A DNA stretch of 16,529 nt from Smittium mucronatum (GCA_001953115.1 LSSL01006040.1:1-16529); one strand, 5' to 3'. Counted from the stretch's first letter, positions 1 to 9,760 are shown. Translations and numbers: made by a program. The notes: a model not told the origin generated them from the sequence alone.

Positions 1-2864
1 GCGTTATTGATGTTGTTTAAACAATCATTCAAGATAGAAATTCTGACCATTTTGAATATATATACTTAAGCAGAGGATTGGCTATAAAGGCAAAGCGACA
101 ATGATTAATACACGCTTCGTTTGAAGAAGGGATATAGAATAATTTTAGTATAGCCAGAATTAATAGAGTATCGAAAAAACACGTAGTGTCTAATCGACTC
201 TAAAAATTTGCTTTAATCAAGCCAACTAAATGCCATAGAAGCTAAGTAGCATACTAAGAGCAAAGAGTTCCAAGATATGGCACCCTCGAATAAGTGTTGC
301 AAATACTTTAGCAATTTAAACAAGGGAATAAAGCATATTATTAATCCAAACTGACACCAAATGATAAATCATGTTGGTGACCTAAAATCGGAGTACTGAC
401 CAAGTTTAAAATAAATATAATATGGTTGGAAAAAATGATGAATAGAATGATTTATACCTTTTTGGTCGGCTGGATAAGATATCTCGTTTCGAAAGAGGGA
501 TTCAACAGTAATAGACATTTTGATCTTTTGACTAATTCAGATTTTTTTCCCGATTATAGTTTTTTCAAACATTCACTCGACATAAAAAAAAATAGACGAA
601 TCATTCAGTTGATTAGTATCGAATAAATTATCATTTTCGGATCAATCATTAAGAATATTGGCTGATTATCATATTTGAAAACCAATGTAAAGTTATCTCA
701 TAAATGTGATGTATGAAAATGGGGTTTTCATGAAATTTGAATACCCAATTACTTATTTAAAGCATAGAAATATATTGGCTGGTGTCGAATGATTTTATAT
801 GAATATTTCATTAATGGATTACACGATAATTCACCAATTAATTTAGAGGAAATATTTTTTATATATATGGGAGATTCTCTTTGAGAGCAGACATTTCCTT
901 ATTAAAATCTTACTGCTTTTCTATTTAAAAATGGCTTTCTGTCATATAACAAGCTATTGGGCAATCTAGAATTTGAATTATAATAAGCATTCTATTGGCA
1001 AAATGCTAATCTTTACAGGATAAGATTATTTTTTTTTGATATTTTTATTGGCATGATTATGAATAGATTTTGATGAATCCAATTATTTATATGCATAATG
1101 AAATTTCTGGTCTTGAAAAGAATCTTCCAAATAGTCGTGCATAAATTTTTTTTGAATTGCGGCATTTTAAAAGTTTATTGACCATAAAATCCTGAGAAAG
1201 ATTAGCCTGCGAAAGTCATAATGATAGAAGTTCATTTTCCAACACATCAATAGAGTGGTACTCAATTTGGAGGGCTAAAGGATGTGCTATAAAAATATCG
1301 AAAAAAAATGTTCATGCGTAAAAGTTAAACAAAACCCACCGTCAAAAAACTCTATTTCTGGGAAACCAACTTCTTTCCTCTGAAAAGGCGTACTATATTA
1401 AGTTTACAAAAAGTTTTGTTTTATAATTGAGTGTGAAGAATGGAAAGTATCTATTATGACTGATACATTGATTACAAAATTTTGAAAATAAATGATGAAG
1501 GTATCCTTGATGATTTGGAATAAACAGAAATAGGATGTTTCACAGAATTATTAATACTTTTTTTTATTTACAGAAAAAATCTCAGCACGGAACTGTCTCC
1601 ATGTAGTGAATGGCAAAGAAACCGCATCTTAGTGAGTTTGTGGTATCATGACTCATAGCCCCTAAATTCAAGATTTTCAAAACCCTAATAATTATAGTGA
1701 TATGACTGTATTATCTAAATCAACAGTTTGATATAGCACGGAACTAAAAATTTATATAGTAACAAAAAAATGAACAATGTTTTTTATACAATAAAAAAAA
1801 TATATATATTAAAATAAATAATAAGATTATGATTTATATCGGGCTTTTTATCGTTGATAAATTCTTAGGGTTAACAAAAAACTAATTAGAGTCAAAGTTC
1901 ACATTTGAATTTGTTTTTGAGACAAGTGATTCCTGAGTCTACTATTGATAATTCTACCGCGAAATAAATATATACAATTTATAACTGGGGTCTAAATTTA
2001 GTTATTCCTGTTAAAAGTAGGCCCAAACGAGGTACTCTACCATCTTCAGTGAATTTGTGTTCGCACATGTGGAGCTTAAATAATGAGTTTATGTATCCTC
2101 AGCTTTCCTGTCTGTTTGAAACAATGCCTGTTGTGGTATATAAGATAGTAGATAATACTTCAGTTTATTTTAGGTTTGCATCCCACTGGCAGACAGAAGA
2201 ATCCAATAGTTCTCAGGATATCAAACTTTATTATCCCTTGAGCATTTTTTTACGATTTTTTTTTTATTTATCTGTCAATATTATTCTCATAAAAAAGCCA
2301 GTATGTAAGCAAATTTGTGAATATTTCGTACCAAATCGGAGTTGATATCAGCTTAGGTTTTTAAAGAACTAACTCACGAAGAAATAGATAAATATGATTG
2401 TATAATCGGAATTAAATATTGGTTATTGATTGTATTGTATTGTATAGAAATTAAACTAGACAGCCTTTTGATATTGGTGGCGGCACAAATATTCCCACCG
2501 ATAGTTATATAGTTAATGATGTTGTCATAATCTATAATTCGGTAAAAAAAAAATAACACGGTTTTTTTCTCCTCCAACCCATTAAGTTGTGGCCTTGAAT
2601 TCTTTAACGGGATTCAATTTGCTATAATTAATTGAACCCTATCTATTAAAATTAGGGATTTACCCGTCGTATGAATATTTTAGGTTCTTTATTATTGGAT
2701 AAATTACATTATATACTAATTAATAACCAATATAAAATTACATGTCTAGTTTCATATTAAAAATCATATATTATTGGCTCTAATATTTTAATCAATGGGA
2801 TAAGCTTGAAGCTGTAGCAAATCGATGCTTTTAGAGCCTTAGACTGATACTCCTTTCACAGCCT
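1..2864. other. Left flank without a supportable gene
   Basis: This stretch has moderate GC for the window and few long homopolymers, but stops occur in all six frames. The longest open frames are 66 codons at 426 and 98 codons at 2049. The second starts with GTG, and neither shows a recognisable motif. A short MITE end-like fragment lies at 1986-2014, and a small (TTGTA)3 repeat lies at 2430-2444. Decayed sequence or introns of a distant gene are possible, but nothing here supports a gene call. Confidence 0.5.
1986..2014 (+). repeat. Fragment resembling the right end of the 2869-3031 MITE
   Basis: TGGGGTCTAAATTTAG at 1986-2001 matches TGGGGTCCAAATTTAAG at 3004-3020 with one substitution and one deleted base. 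It is followed by CCTG and then TTAA (2011-2014), as if the GAAAGGG part of the MITE terminus had been lost. I found no matching left end upstream, so this is a probable fragment only. Confidence 0.4.
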
Positions 2865-2868
2865 TTAG

Positions 2869-3031
2869 CCCTTTCAGGACCGATAGTGCATAAATGACTT
2901 AAATTTTATATTCAGTGCTATCGTTAAAAAAATAATACTTATGCATTATTGGATAAATGAAGATGTGTGGCCAATTGAAATAGTTAATAAACACAAATAT
3001 GAGTGGGGTCCAAATTTAAGCCCTGAAAGGG
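2869..3031. mobile_element. 163-bp piggyBac-type MITE
   Basis: The segment is bounded by perfect 10-bp terminal inverted repeats: CCCTTTCAGG at 2869-2878 and CCTGAAAGGG at 3022-3031. TTAA follows on the right (3032-3035) and TTAG precedes on the left (2865-2868), which fits a TTAA target duplication with one mutated base. CCC-starting ends with a TTAA target are the hallmark of piggyBac-family elements. There is no coding capacity, so mobilisation would need a transposase elsewhere. Subterminal inverted matches (CGATAG with CTATCG, TGCATAA with TTATGCA) add internal fold-back potential. Confidence 0.62.
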
Positions 3032-3067
3032 TTAATTAAACCGAACTCCTATTTGAGAAAACTTTAA

Positions 3068-3176
3068 CCCTCTATTCGGTATTAAATTACATTACCCAAC
3101 TATAAACTAGTATTTGAAAATATGGCTCTTTTATATCGAAAATGGCGACGTATTAGAGTTTCCATCCTTGAAAGGA
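3068..3176. mobile_element. Possible degenerate TTAA-bounded MITE, 109 bp
   Basis: TTAA lies immediately on both sides (3064-3067 and 3177-3180). The right end, read on the minus strand, is TCCTTTCAAGG, close to the CCCTTTCAGG end of the neighbouring MITE. The left end CCCTCTATTCGG is much weaker. TTAA is frequent in this DNA, so chance is a real alternative. Confidence 0.28.
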
Positions 3177-3180
3177 TTAA

Positions 3181-4690
3181 TCCATTTAGTGCCAAGTTTA
3201 CAAAAATAACACTCATTTTTGGATAATAGTTTTTTATTGTAATGCATTTGAAATTGATTTACTTTATAAATCACCGAATGGAATAACTTATCTTAGACAA
3301 ATATTATCTCAGCTCGAATTGGGGTTGGGAAAGAAATGAACACTGGTTTTATGGCCAGTAGAAATACCGACAATAATAAAAAAATAACGGGGAAATTTAA
3401 TGATTGAGGGTTAATGACCAACTATTTTACGTTTTAGAAGTTTTATAAATAACAATTAGTCAAATTTTGCAAATTATCATTCGCCAATCAATATAAAGCA
3501 ACCAATGGGATATCGTTTAAAGACAAAGGGATGTTTTGCGAGGATGCCGGTATTAAAAGCGGAGATTCAGCTGTGTCTACTGACTGTTAAAAAGAATAAG
3601 GCCAACAATGAGGATTATATTGTTTGGTCTAGTTCTTATGAAACATGTGCCTGTTGTGCAATCATCACAACTATTCACTTTCGGGTGATTTCTACTAGCG
3701 AGGTTTTGAGAAATATACATCATTTGGAAACTCTAGCATATACGCAGATATGGCAGGGCAGCTCGATATGTAATTAGCCAACCATACTCCGCGAAAACGA
3801 TGAAGCCCATCAGAGCGCAGCTTTCCTTATTCTAGAGCCTTTCTAAAGCTTGATATTTATTATGTCGATCTGGCGTATGCTTTGATGTTAGGATAAATAA
3901 CTGGGGTCATAGCCAACCATAGAGCTATTAATAAAAAACAAAGTGATTAATATTTATTTTTATAACGTAATTGGGGACAAACCATCCGTTTGCATATCCC
4001 ATTATGGCCAGAGTTGGGTACTTCAGCTTGGCCAAATGCTCGTTTTTCATATCTCCGGGATTTTATTTGGCCCCAAGTGCTGTTACTAAATCGCTACCCA
4101 TGTTTTCATAGGAGCTGAATGGCTGGATGCTTAGATCTGCATCAAAATCCCCATTTGCAGAATATAACTAGTGTGTGCAAATGACCATGCCACCAATTTG
4201 CACTGGACCTCATTTATGATTCTCAAACTATTGACTCCGCTTTGTAAACCACTATTTTCTTTACTCCATTCACAGCTTCTAGATAACCCGAGGGTAATAT
4301 ATACAACTGATAAGTCGGCAATACTGACACTTTCGGTTTATTCACACTCCATTACTTCCTTCATCTTGAATTATCCGCCCCAAATTATATTATCTCCAAT
4401 TCTGGAAAAAAATACGTACTTTCCCGACTGGGGGATTCTCAAGATATTCTTGTTTTTATTTCAATAACAGAAACGCGCTTAAGATTATTTTCTATATTTA
4501 TATGCTATTAGTTCTCCCTTTCCAATTTTGTTCATGCAATACATACCAGTTATTTAAAAACACCGTGCGACCTTCGCCCTTAATTATAAAATAGCTATTT
4601 TTATTCTGATAATTTTATTTCGAGGCATCGGCTTTTAAATTTTACAAACCAGTCGGCACTTTTCTGGATTCTTTAATTATTATATTATTG
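3181..4690. other. Upstream intergenic region of the Rho GEF gene, no gene called
   Basis: The stretch is GC-richer than the right half of the window. It holds open frames of 90 codons (3505-3777, ATG start) and 98 codons (4171-4467, GTG start) on the plus strand. On the minus strand, about 3950-4165 reads as two open stretches split by one TAA. None matches a family I recognise, and frames of this length are expected by chance at this composition. The 12-mer ATAACTGGGGTC at 3897-3908 also occurs at 1981-1992. The promoter of the GEF gene should lie here, but no distinct element stands out. Confidence 0.45.
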
Positions 4691-4707
4691 CATTTTGAAA
4701 AGTATTT

Positions 4708-4716
4708 ATGTCATGA
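4708..4716 (+). promoter_or_regulatory. Minimal upstream ORF (Met-Ser-stop) overlapping the GEF start codon
   Basis: The sequence ATGTCATGA holds an ATG at 4708 whose stop TGA (4714-4716) overlaps the main ATG (4713-4715) in the -1 frame. If the transcript starts upstream of 4708, scanning ribosomes meet this two-codon frame first. That could damp translation or allow re-initiation. The transcript start is unknown, so the role is inference. Confidence 0.35.
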
Positions 4717-7700
4717 ATTCCTCAGGAAAAAATATTAAAACGGATACCTTTCAAAAAAATTCACCGGGTTTATTTAAACCAACTTTGGATCCTTTTAAAA
4801 TGATGAAAAGATCCTCTTCCGTTGAAGATATGGAAAATGTGGGATATGATCTTTTCCGCTCATTTTCCCCGAAAAAAGGATCTTCCCCAACCCATGATTC
4901 TTCTGACTTCGATTTGAACGACTCTGTTCAGTCTCTGCCCCAAAATATCAATTCTGTTTTATCAGGTCAAAACAATCATATATCTCATGTTGCCAGAAGC
5001 AAAACCGAAGTATCTCGTTCAAAGTCTCAGAAATCTTCTCTCAACACGTTCATCTCTAAAGATATAATTGGCCTCAATCCTAGAAGCTTGTTCTCAAAAA
5101 CTAGCTTTGGTTATTCTAAATCAAAATCAGAAAATGTATTGTCAACTAGAACTTGTTTAAAACCGGTCGTTGTTAGACAATCTAATGTTGCTTCTGACAG
5201 AGTTACTTGGAAAGATTCTATACCCGAAGATGAATTTGTTCGTTTAGACCTCTCAAAGACTGAAATTCAAAAGCAACAAGTAATATTTGAGGCCATTGTT
5301 ACAGAAGGTGACTACCTTAGAGACCTGAAGATCATCAGAGATGTATTATACCAACCATACAATATTTTCATAACTTTAATGTACATTTTAAAATTTAAAA
5401 TTCACTATAACCATCTTCCATTTATGTAGCGTTTCGAATTTCCTTTACAGAGATTAAATATTATGCCAGAGGAAAAGATTCGAGAAATAACTATGAATAT
5501 ATCTTCCATACTTGATCTGCATACTAATTTATACAACGTAAGTATCCTGAGCTTTCCCTCGAATGGAGAAATTATATGCAAACTCAAACTTAGATTCTAT
5601 TTCATCACCGTTATTTCCATTTTATAAACCCCTAAACTCTATCCGTTTTCTAACCTAATTTGGCTTTATTCGTTTTTAGGATCTAAGCATAAGAAAACAA
5701 ATGGAGTTTCCAGTAATTTCTAGCATAAGTGATATATTACATAAATGGGTATGTCTTTTCCTATTTTCAGTCGATTCTCGCCTATATCTTTATTTATTAT
5801 TACCTTCGAATTTACGTTCTTGCATACTATTCGATATTAAAACTAATTATTATTATTTTCTCGGAATTTTATTATCCCGAAACTAAATGTTTTTTCTGTA
5901 ACGAAAAAGGCGTCCTATTTGGGCTTATATAAGGATTATATATGCTACCAAAGCAATTCCATTGAGACTTTGAACCGTTTAAAAAGAACAGATCCAGAAT
6001 TTCTATCGTTCTGTGAGGTAACTATTTATTCATCCCTTTCTATCGTGACCAATTGTTATTATACTTTTTTTTTATCGAAATGTAGTTTCGAATTTAATAT
6101 TCGATAGCTTTCTATATTTCCCAATTTTGTTTGCTTTAATTTTATAGAGCTTTCAAAATAGCTCAGATTCCAGGGGTCTACCGATCGAATCCTTTCTTTT
6201 ACTGCCGTTTCAAAGATTATTGAAATACCCTCTTTTGCTCAACAATCTTCTGAAAGTAACCAGCATTAAAAGCGAATATTATAAAGAAATAGCTAAAGCC
6301 ATCGATGCCATAGAAACTCAAATATCAAGTATTCAAAATGCAAAGGAAAATGTTGACAATTTCAGATGGCTTAATAGACTACAATCGGCCTTCAAAGGAT
6401 TAAAAGTAATTTATATTCTATGCAATCCGATTTCCCGTTTATTATTCATTCTATGACATCCCCCATTGAATTTTTTTTTGGATTTTTTAAAGTTTAATTT
6501 TCTTTGGTCAGATACCTTTTCTAAAAATATAATTTACTCACATTTTCTATTTATAATTTTAGACTACCCAACTTGCTGTAGACAAAAGAAGATTATTGGC
6601 TGTAGGCAATTCCTCTTTAAAAACTTTAGTATCTTCAGATTCAGCTGGAATATTCGACAGAATGACATACAGTGACGAAAATCCTAAAATTTCTAGCTCC
6701 TCAGATGTCACAGTCTGGCTTTTTTCAGACATGTTCTTCATTACCAAGAGAGCAGAGTTCCTTCATTCTGGGCAATCTCATTTAAAGAAAAAAAAATCTG
6801 AATCGGTTTTAAATCTCTCCATCTTTATCAATTCCCCAGCTGATAGAGATAAGATAATTATCGATCCTAAAAACAAAATTCGGATATTGATGGAATCTAT
6901 GCAAGTAATAGATCTATCTGCTAGTAAATCTGCAGGTATTTTTCACCTATCCACATTTTTCCTCTTTTATAAGTCACTTTATTTATAATATTTTTTCCAA
7001 ACACATTACATTCATAGTCAACACACTAAAAGTGTCTTCAAAGTATATTTTTGGTAATAACATTGACAAAACTGCAACTCTTTTTTTAACTTTCGGGTCC
7101 AAATTTTTGTCTAATGAATGGCAAGACACCTTTAATATACATATCGACTCAGTATCAGCTTCTAAAAAGAGTAAGTTCTACACCTTTCTTCGGATAATTT
7201 TTTTGACTTGTTTTACCTATAATTGCAACACCAATATATCCGACTCTATCAATTTATAGAACGTGGCCCCCGTGTTATTCCTATAATCACCCATGGTTCA
7301 AAAGCTCATAATGACTCTAATACCGCAAATCATCTCTCTGTGAGTAATAGTAACCCTAAGCATCTAAGTGTGTTTTCTTTCAACGGGGCTTTGGCACATC
7401 TAGATGGTAATTCTTTATATTTATAAAATTTGGAGATTCTCCCTGCTACTCGAGATTTTTTTTATTGTGTTAAAATACCTTTACTTTTTAAAATTAGAAT
7501 TAGCAAAAGAGCAAGAAAAAACTTATTTATCGCCCAGTAACTCGTTAAGTCCACCACAAGACCCATCTGTTTTTAATGAAAGCCGAGAGTATCTAAAATC
7601 CAAATGCGCTGGAAGCTATTCTGATTCTGAATATTTAAAATCATCTGAAATCAAAATTAGCTCACTGAAAAAATCCAATTCGAAAAATGAGGGTAGACCC

Positions 7701-8906
7701 AAACCAATAATGGTGACACCAAGTGAGATTGATGAAGGTATAAAATTAGAAGTACCTGGATTACAAAGCAAATTATCTACAAATGATTATGATAGTGATC
7801 TACAAAGCGAGTCCGATGATAAGAGGTATTATTCAGAGGAGATTGAAAGCAACTATGAAAAAATCAAAGCTATGTACAAGAAAAAACTAGTAGAAAAGAA
7901 AAATGCTAAAAAACGACTTCAAGGTGCTGACACGATGTTGAAAATAAATAGCGACTCAGAAGAATATGATCTTTCTGAAGATTATACTACAGATTCTAGT
8001 GAAAGTGAATTTGAATATGAACTTGGATCTAATGAGAACCTTTTAATTAGCGTTGACCATGTGGATGATATTTCAATTTTTAGTGCAGATGAGATTTCTT
8101 CATCATGCAATGATACTAGCAAATATTTAAATGATGGGATTGGTGCAGCTATTTATTCAAATAGATTCAACCCCCATATCGACTCTGACCCTGGCGAACT
8201 ATATTTGGATCAAGGAATTATCTCAGATTCCTCTTTCCAAAGCAGCATAGAATCTATAGATAGCAGGAAAGAAAGTTATACAGTAAAATACCTCGATGAG
8301 TTAAAAAACCCTGATAAATCCATCGAACTTTCTCCAGAGAGTGGCAATGGTTCAGTCGATTTCGAAAGGAATTTTAATTTTGAAAACCTTAGCTTTGAAA
8401 ATTTAAAATTTTCTGACAGTTTGTATTCTCTTGACCCAAAAACTAGTCAATTACCAATTAGTATACTGGTCGATGAAGATTATAATGATGAAAAGGACGA
8501 TGAATCTTTTCTTCCAAAACTGTTAATCCCTGAGAATTTGCCAATGAGATCAAATAGGGCTCGAGGGTCTACAAGCTCACAAGAAACTGAAGCTCCGACC
8601 AGCTCAGAAGATAAATTCTTTAGCTACAGATTGAAGAACCCCGATTTTAAACAAAACAAACCTTATTTGTCTGTTGATTGCGGGGAAGAGTATGATTCTG
8701 ATGATTCAAATGACTCAGAAGATAATATTAACACAAACAATTCTGAAAGTACCACCATTTCTTCTTCAGCCAAATACTCATCGTACCTAAACGATTTTAT
8801 GTCAAAAAAGTCTTTACATAATGCCAAAGAATCTTTTTCTGATGGAAGCCCAGAAAAAAACAGCAGAACGAATAAGTATTTCTTATTCACAAATAAAGGA
8901 AAATGA
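4713..8906 (+). CDS. Rho guanine-nucleotide exchange factor (DH-PH), Rom1/Rom2/Tus1-like, nine exons
   Basis: Spliced model: 4713-5342, 5430-5537, 5680-5748, 5910-6017, 6148-6405, 6563-6935, 7018-7170, 7260-7406, 7498-8906; 1084 residues, stop TGA. Residues 1-175 are Ser/Lys-rich and look disordered. The DH domain spans about 186-385: CR1 has IFEAIVTEGDYLRDL (191-205, candidate catalytic Glu193) and CR3 has LPFQRLLKYPLLL (324-336). A PH domain follows at about 392-562, with WLFSDMFFITK (443-453) and the C-terminal-helix Trp550. Residues 617-1084 are acidic and Ser-rich, with a Lys-rich helical patch near 730-752. The 'W..S.P.E' and 'EIQKQ..IFE' motifs just before CR1 are typical of fungal Rho1 GEFs, which load GTP onto Rho1 at the plasma membrane in cell-wall integrity signalling. 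Every exon join keeps frame and DH spacing. The start is the first ATG of the open frame. DEP and CNH domains of Rom2 are not seen. The family call is strong; the exact orthologue is not settled. Confidence 0.9.
5343..5429 (+). other. Intron 1 of the Rho GEF gene
   Basis: Donor GTATTA, acceptor TAG, phase 0, 87 nt. The length is divisible by three, but the intron carries an in-frame TAG at its 3' end, so retention would truncate the protein inside DH helix 1. The join gives IIRD then RFEFPLQRLNIMPEEK, which matches canonical DH spacing without gaps. A later GTACAT donor with a CAG acceptor is possible but would add about six residues there. Confidence 0.75.
5538..5679 (+). other. Intron 2 of the Rho GEF gene
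   Basis: Consensus donor GTAAGT, acceptor TTTTTAG, phase 0, 142 nt, with a CTAAC branch-site candidate near 5650. It joins HTNLYN to DLSIRKQ in the middle of the DH domain. Confidence 0.88.
5749..5909 (+). other. Intron 3 of the Rho GEF gene (AAG acceptor)
   Basis: Donor GTATGT, acceptor AAAAAG, phase 0, 161 nt. This is the only non-TAG acceptor in the gene. I chose it because the join ILHKW-ASYLGLYKDY keeps the DH helix length. The next AG (5932-5933) is also in frame but would delete eight residues. Confidence 0.7.
6018..6147 (+). other. Intron 4 of the Rho GEF gene
   Basis: Donor GTAACT, acceptor TTTATAG, phase 0, 130 nt. It separates the DH segment ending in FLSFCE from the exon carrying the CR3 signature. 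Confidence 0.88.
6406..6562 (+). other. Intron 5 of the Rho GEF gene
   Basis: Donor GTAATT, acceptor TTTTAG, phase 0, 157 nt. It lies at the DH to PH linker and joins FKGLK to TTQLAVDKRR. Confidence 0.88.
6936..7017 (+). other. Intron 6 of the Rho GEF gene
   Basis: Donor GTATTT, acceptor CATAG, phase 1, 82 nt, within the PH domain. The split codon G|TC gives Val516 and restores the frame leading to Trp550. Confidence 0.85.
7171..7259 (+). other. Intron 7 of the Rho GEF gene
   Basis: Donor GTAAGT, acceptor TTTATAG, phase 1, 89 nt. The split codon A|AA gives Lys567 just after the PH domain. Confidence 0.88.
7407..7497 (+). other. Intron 8 of the Rho GEF gene
   Basis: Donor GTAATT, acceptor AAATTAG, phase 1, 91 nt. 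The split codon G|AA gives Glu616 and leads into the long terminal exon. The frame is also open through the intron upstream of this exon, so the exon start rests on the splice signals and on phase agreement. Confidence 0.83.
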
Positions 8907-8923
8907 ATTCAGCGAAGAATTGA

Positions 8924-8929
8924 AATAAA
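8924..8929 (+). promoter_or_regulatory. Candidate poly(A) signal for the Rho GEF gene
   Basis: An AATAAA hexamer lies 17 nt after the stop codon and is followed by AT-rich sequence. The hexamer is common by chance in DNA this rich in A and T, so the assignment is tentative. Confidence 0.35.
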
Positions 8930-9545
8930 TTATAGAGTATAATACCTAACATATACCTAATCTTTTTGTATGGTATGTACGAAATGACATAGAACTGATA
9001 ATATTTATATAATTATTTACTTATACTTATAATATAACAACAATACACTATTCTAATTTCTTACTTTCTTTTGAATAATACTTTTTTCACCATTCTAAAT
9101 AGGGCACAACAATGTTACTTTTTTTTAACTATATTCTTGTTTGCTTCAAAATAAATATAAGTTTTATTTTACTTTATATTGAATCTAAAATTCCGGGATT
9201 TCCAAGTGGAGCTAAAATTAGTCTTTAACCATTGGAGAACTGATAAGAGTTATTTTATAAATGCTTACAAGGTTTCTTACTTTGTATAAAATACATTTAG
9301 ACTAGAAATTTTGTTGGTATAGCTTATTATTAAAGAGTTTCCTCCATTTGAAACCTAAATTTTTTTGCTTTTTTTCAGTAAAAAAAAATTAGAAAATAGA
9401 ACTCATATTTTTGGTTTGTGAAAAATTGGAAATTTTCTGTAGAAATACAATAGAGCAATTTTTCTCGCATAAAAATAATTTACAAGTTAGTAGCATTTAT
9501 TATCTTGATGAGGATCGTTTGGGGCAGACCTCAAAGGCGCTTGGT

Positions 9546-9565
9546 GGGGGAGGGAGGGTTGTGGG
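9546..9565 (+). other. G-quadruplex-type motif
   Basis: Four G-runs (5, 3, 3 and 3 G) are separated by loops A, A and TTGT, inside a locally GC-rich patch (about 9515-9575) surrounded by AT-rich DNA. Short loops of this kind fit a stable parallel quadruplex. The biological role is unknown. Confidence 0.6.
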
Positions 9566-9730
9566 AGTCTGAAAAATCTTTTTTTACATCGCATCGATGA
9601 TGATTCCAACCAAGTATTTAAAAATAAATTCTGCGTAAAAAAAAAAACGAGTTACCCATCTATCAATACTGGAAATTATTGATTGATCACCAGTTCCTTT
9701 TAATCAATTCCAGGAAGTTTTGGGACTAAT

Positions 9731-9760
9731 AGATCTGAGATCTGAGAGCTGAGAGCTGAG
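9731..9760. repeat. 7-bp tandem repeat, 4.3 copies
   Basis: Two copies of AGATCTG are followed by two copies of AGAGCTG and a partial AG. The two unit types differ by one base, so an array duplicated after a single mutation is a simple explanation. Confidence 0.85.

Noticed and set aside
3..420. Plus-strand frame with protein-like words interrupted by stops, which could suggest C-to-T mutation of CAA/CAG/CGA
   Set aside because: Stop density is close to random, and any stop can be explained by C-to-T change, so it is not evidence.
426..626. 66-codon plus-strand ORF
   Set aside because: No motif, no splice context, and a length expected by chance.
1865..1874. TTAGGGTTAA resembling a telomere repeat
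   Set aside because: Fewer than two units and no array, so it is not evidence of a telomere.
2049..2345. 98-codon plus-strand ORF
   Set aside because: GTG start, no recognisable domain, and a C-terminal half made of Phe/Ile/Leu from T-runs.
3505..3777. 90-codon ORF with a true ATG
   Set aside because: Fair amino-acid mix but no known motif. About one such ORF is expected by chance in the left flank.
4695..4712. TTG start 18 nt upstream of the GEF ATG
   Set aside because: TTG is not a usual eukaryotic start; the in-frame ATG at 4713 is the first in the open frame.
5379..5449. Alternative intron 1 (GTACAT donor, CAG acceptor)
   Set aside because: It adds about six residues between the two DH segments, whereas the 5343-5429 intron gives canonical spacing.
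8663..8890. 75-codon minus-strand ORF
   Set aside because: It is antisense to the acidic last exon of the GEF; its composition mirrors that exon.
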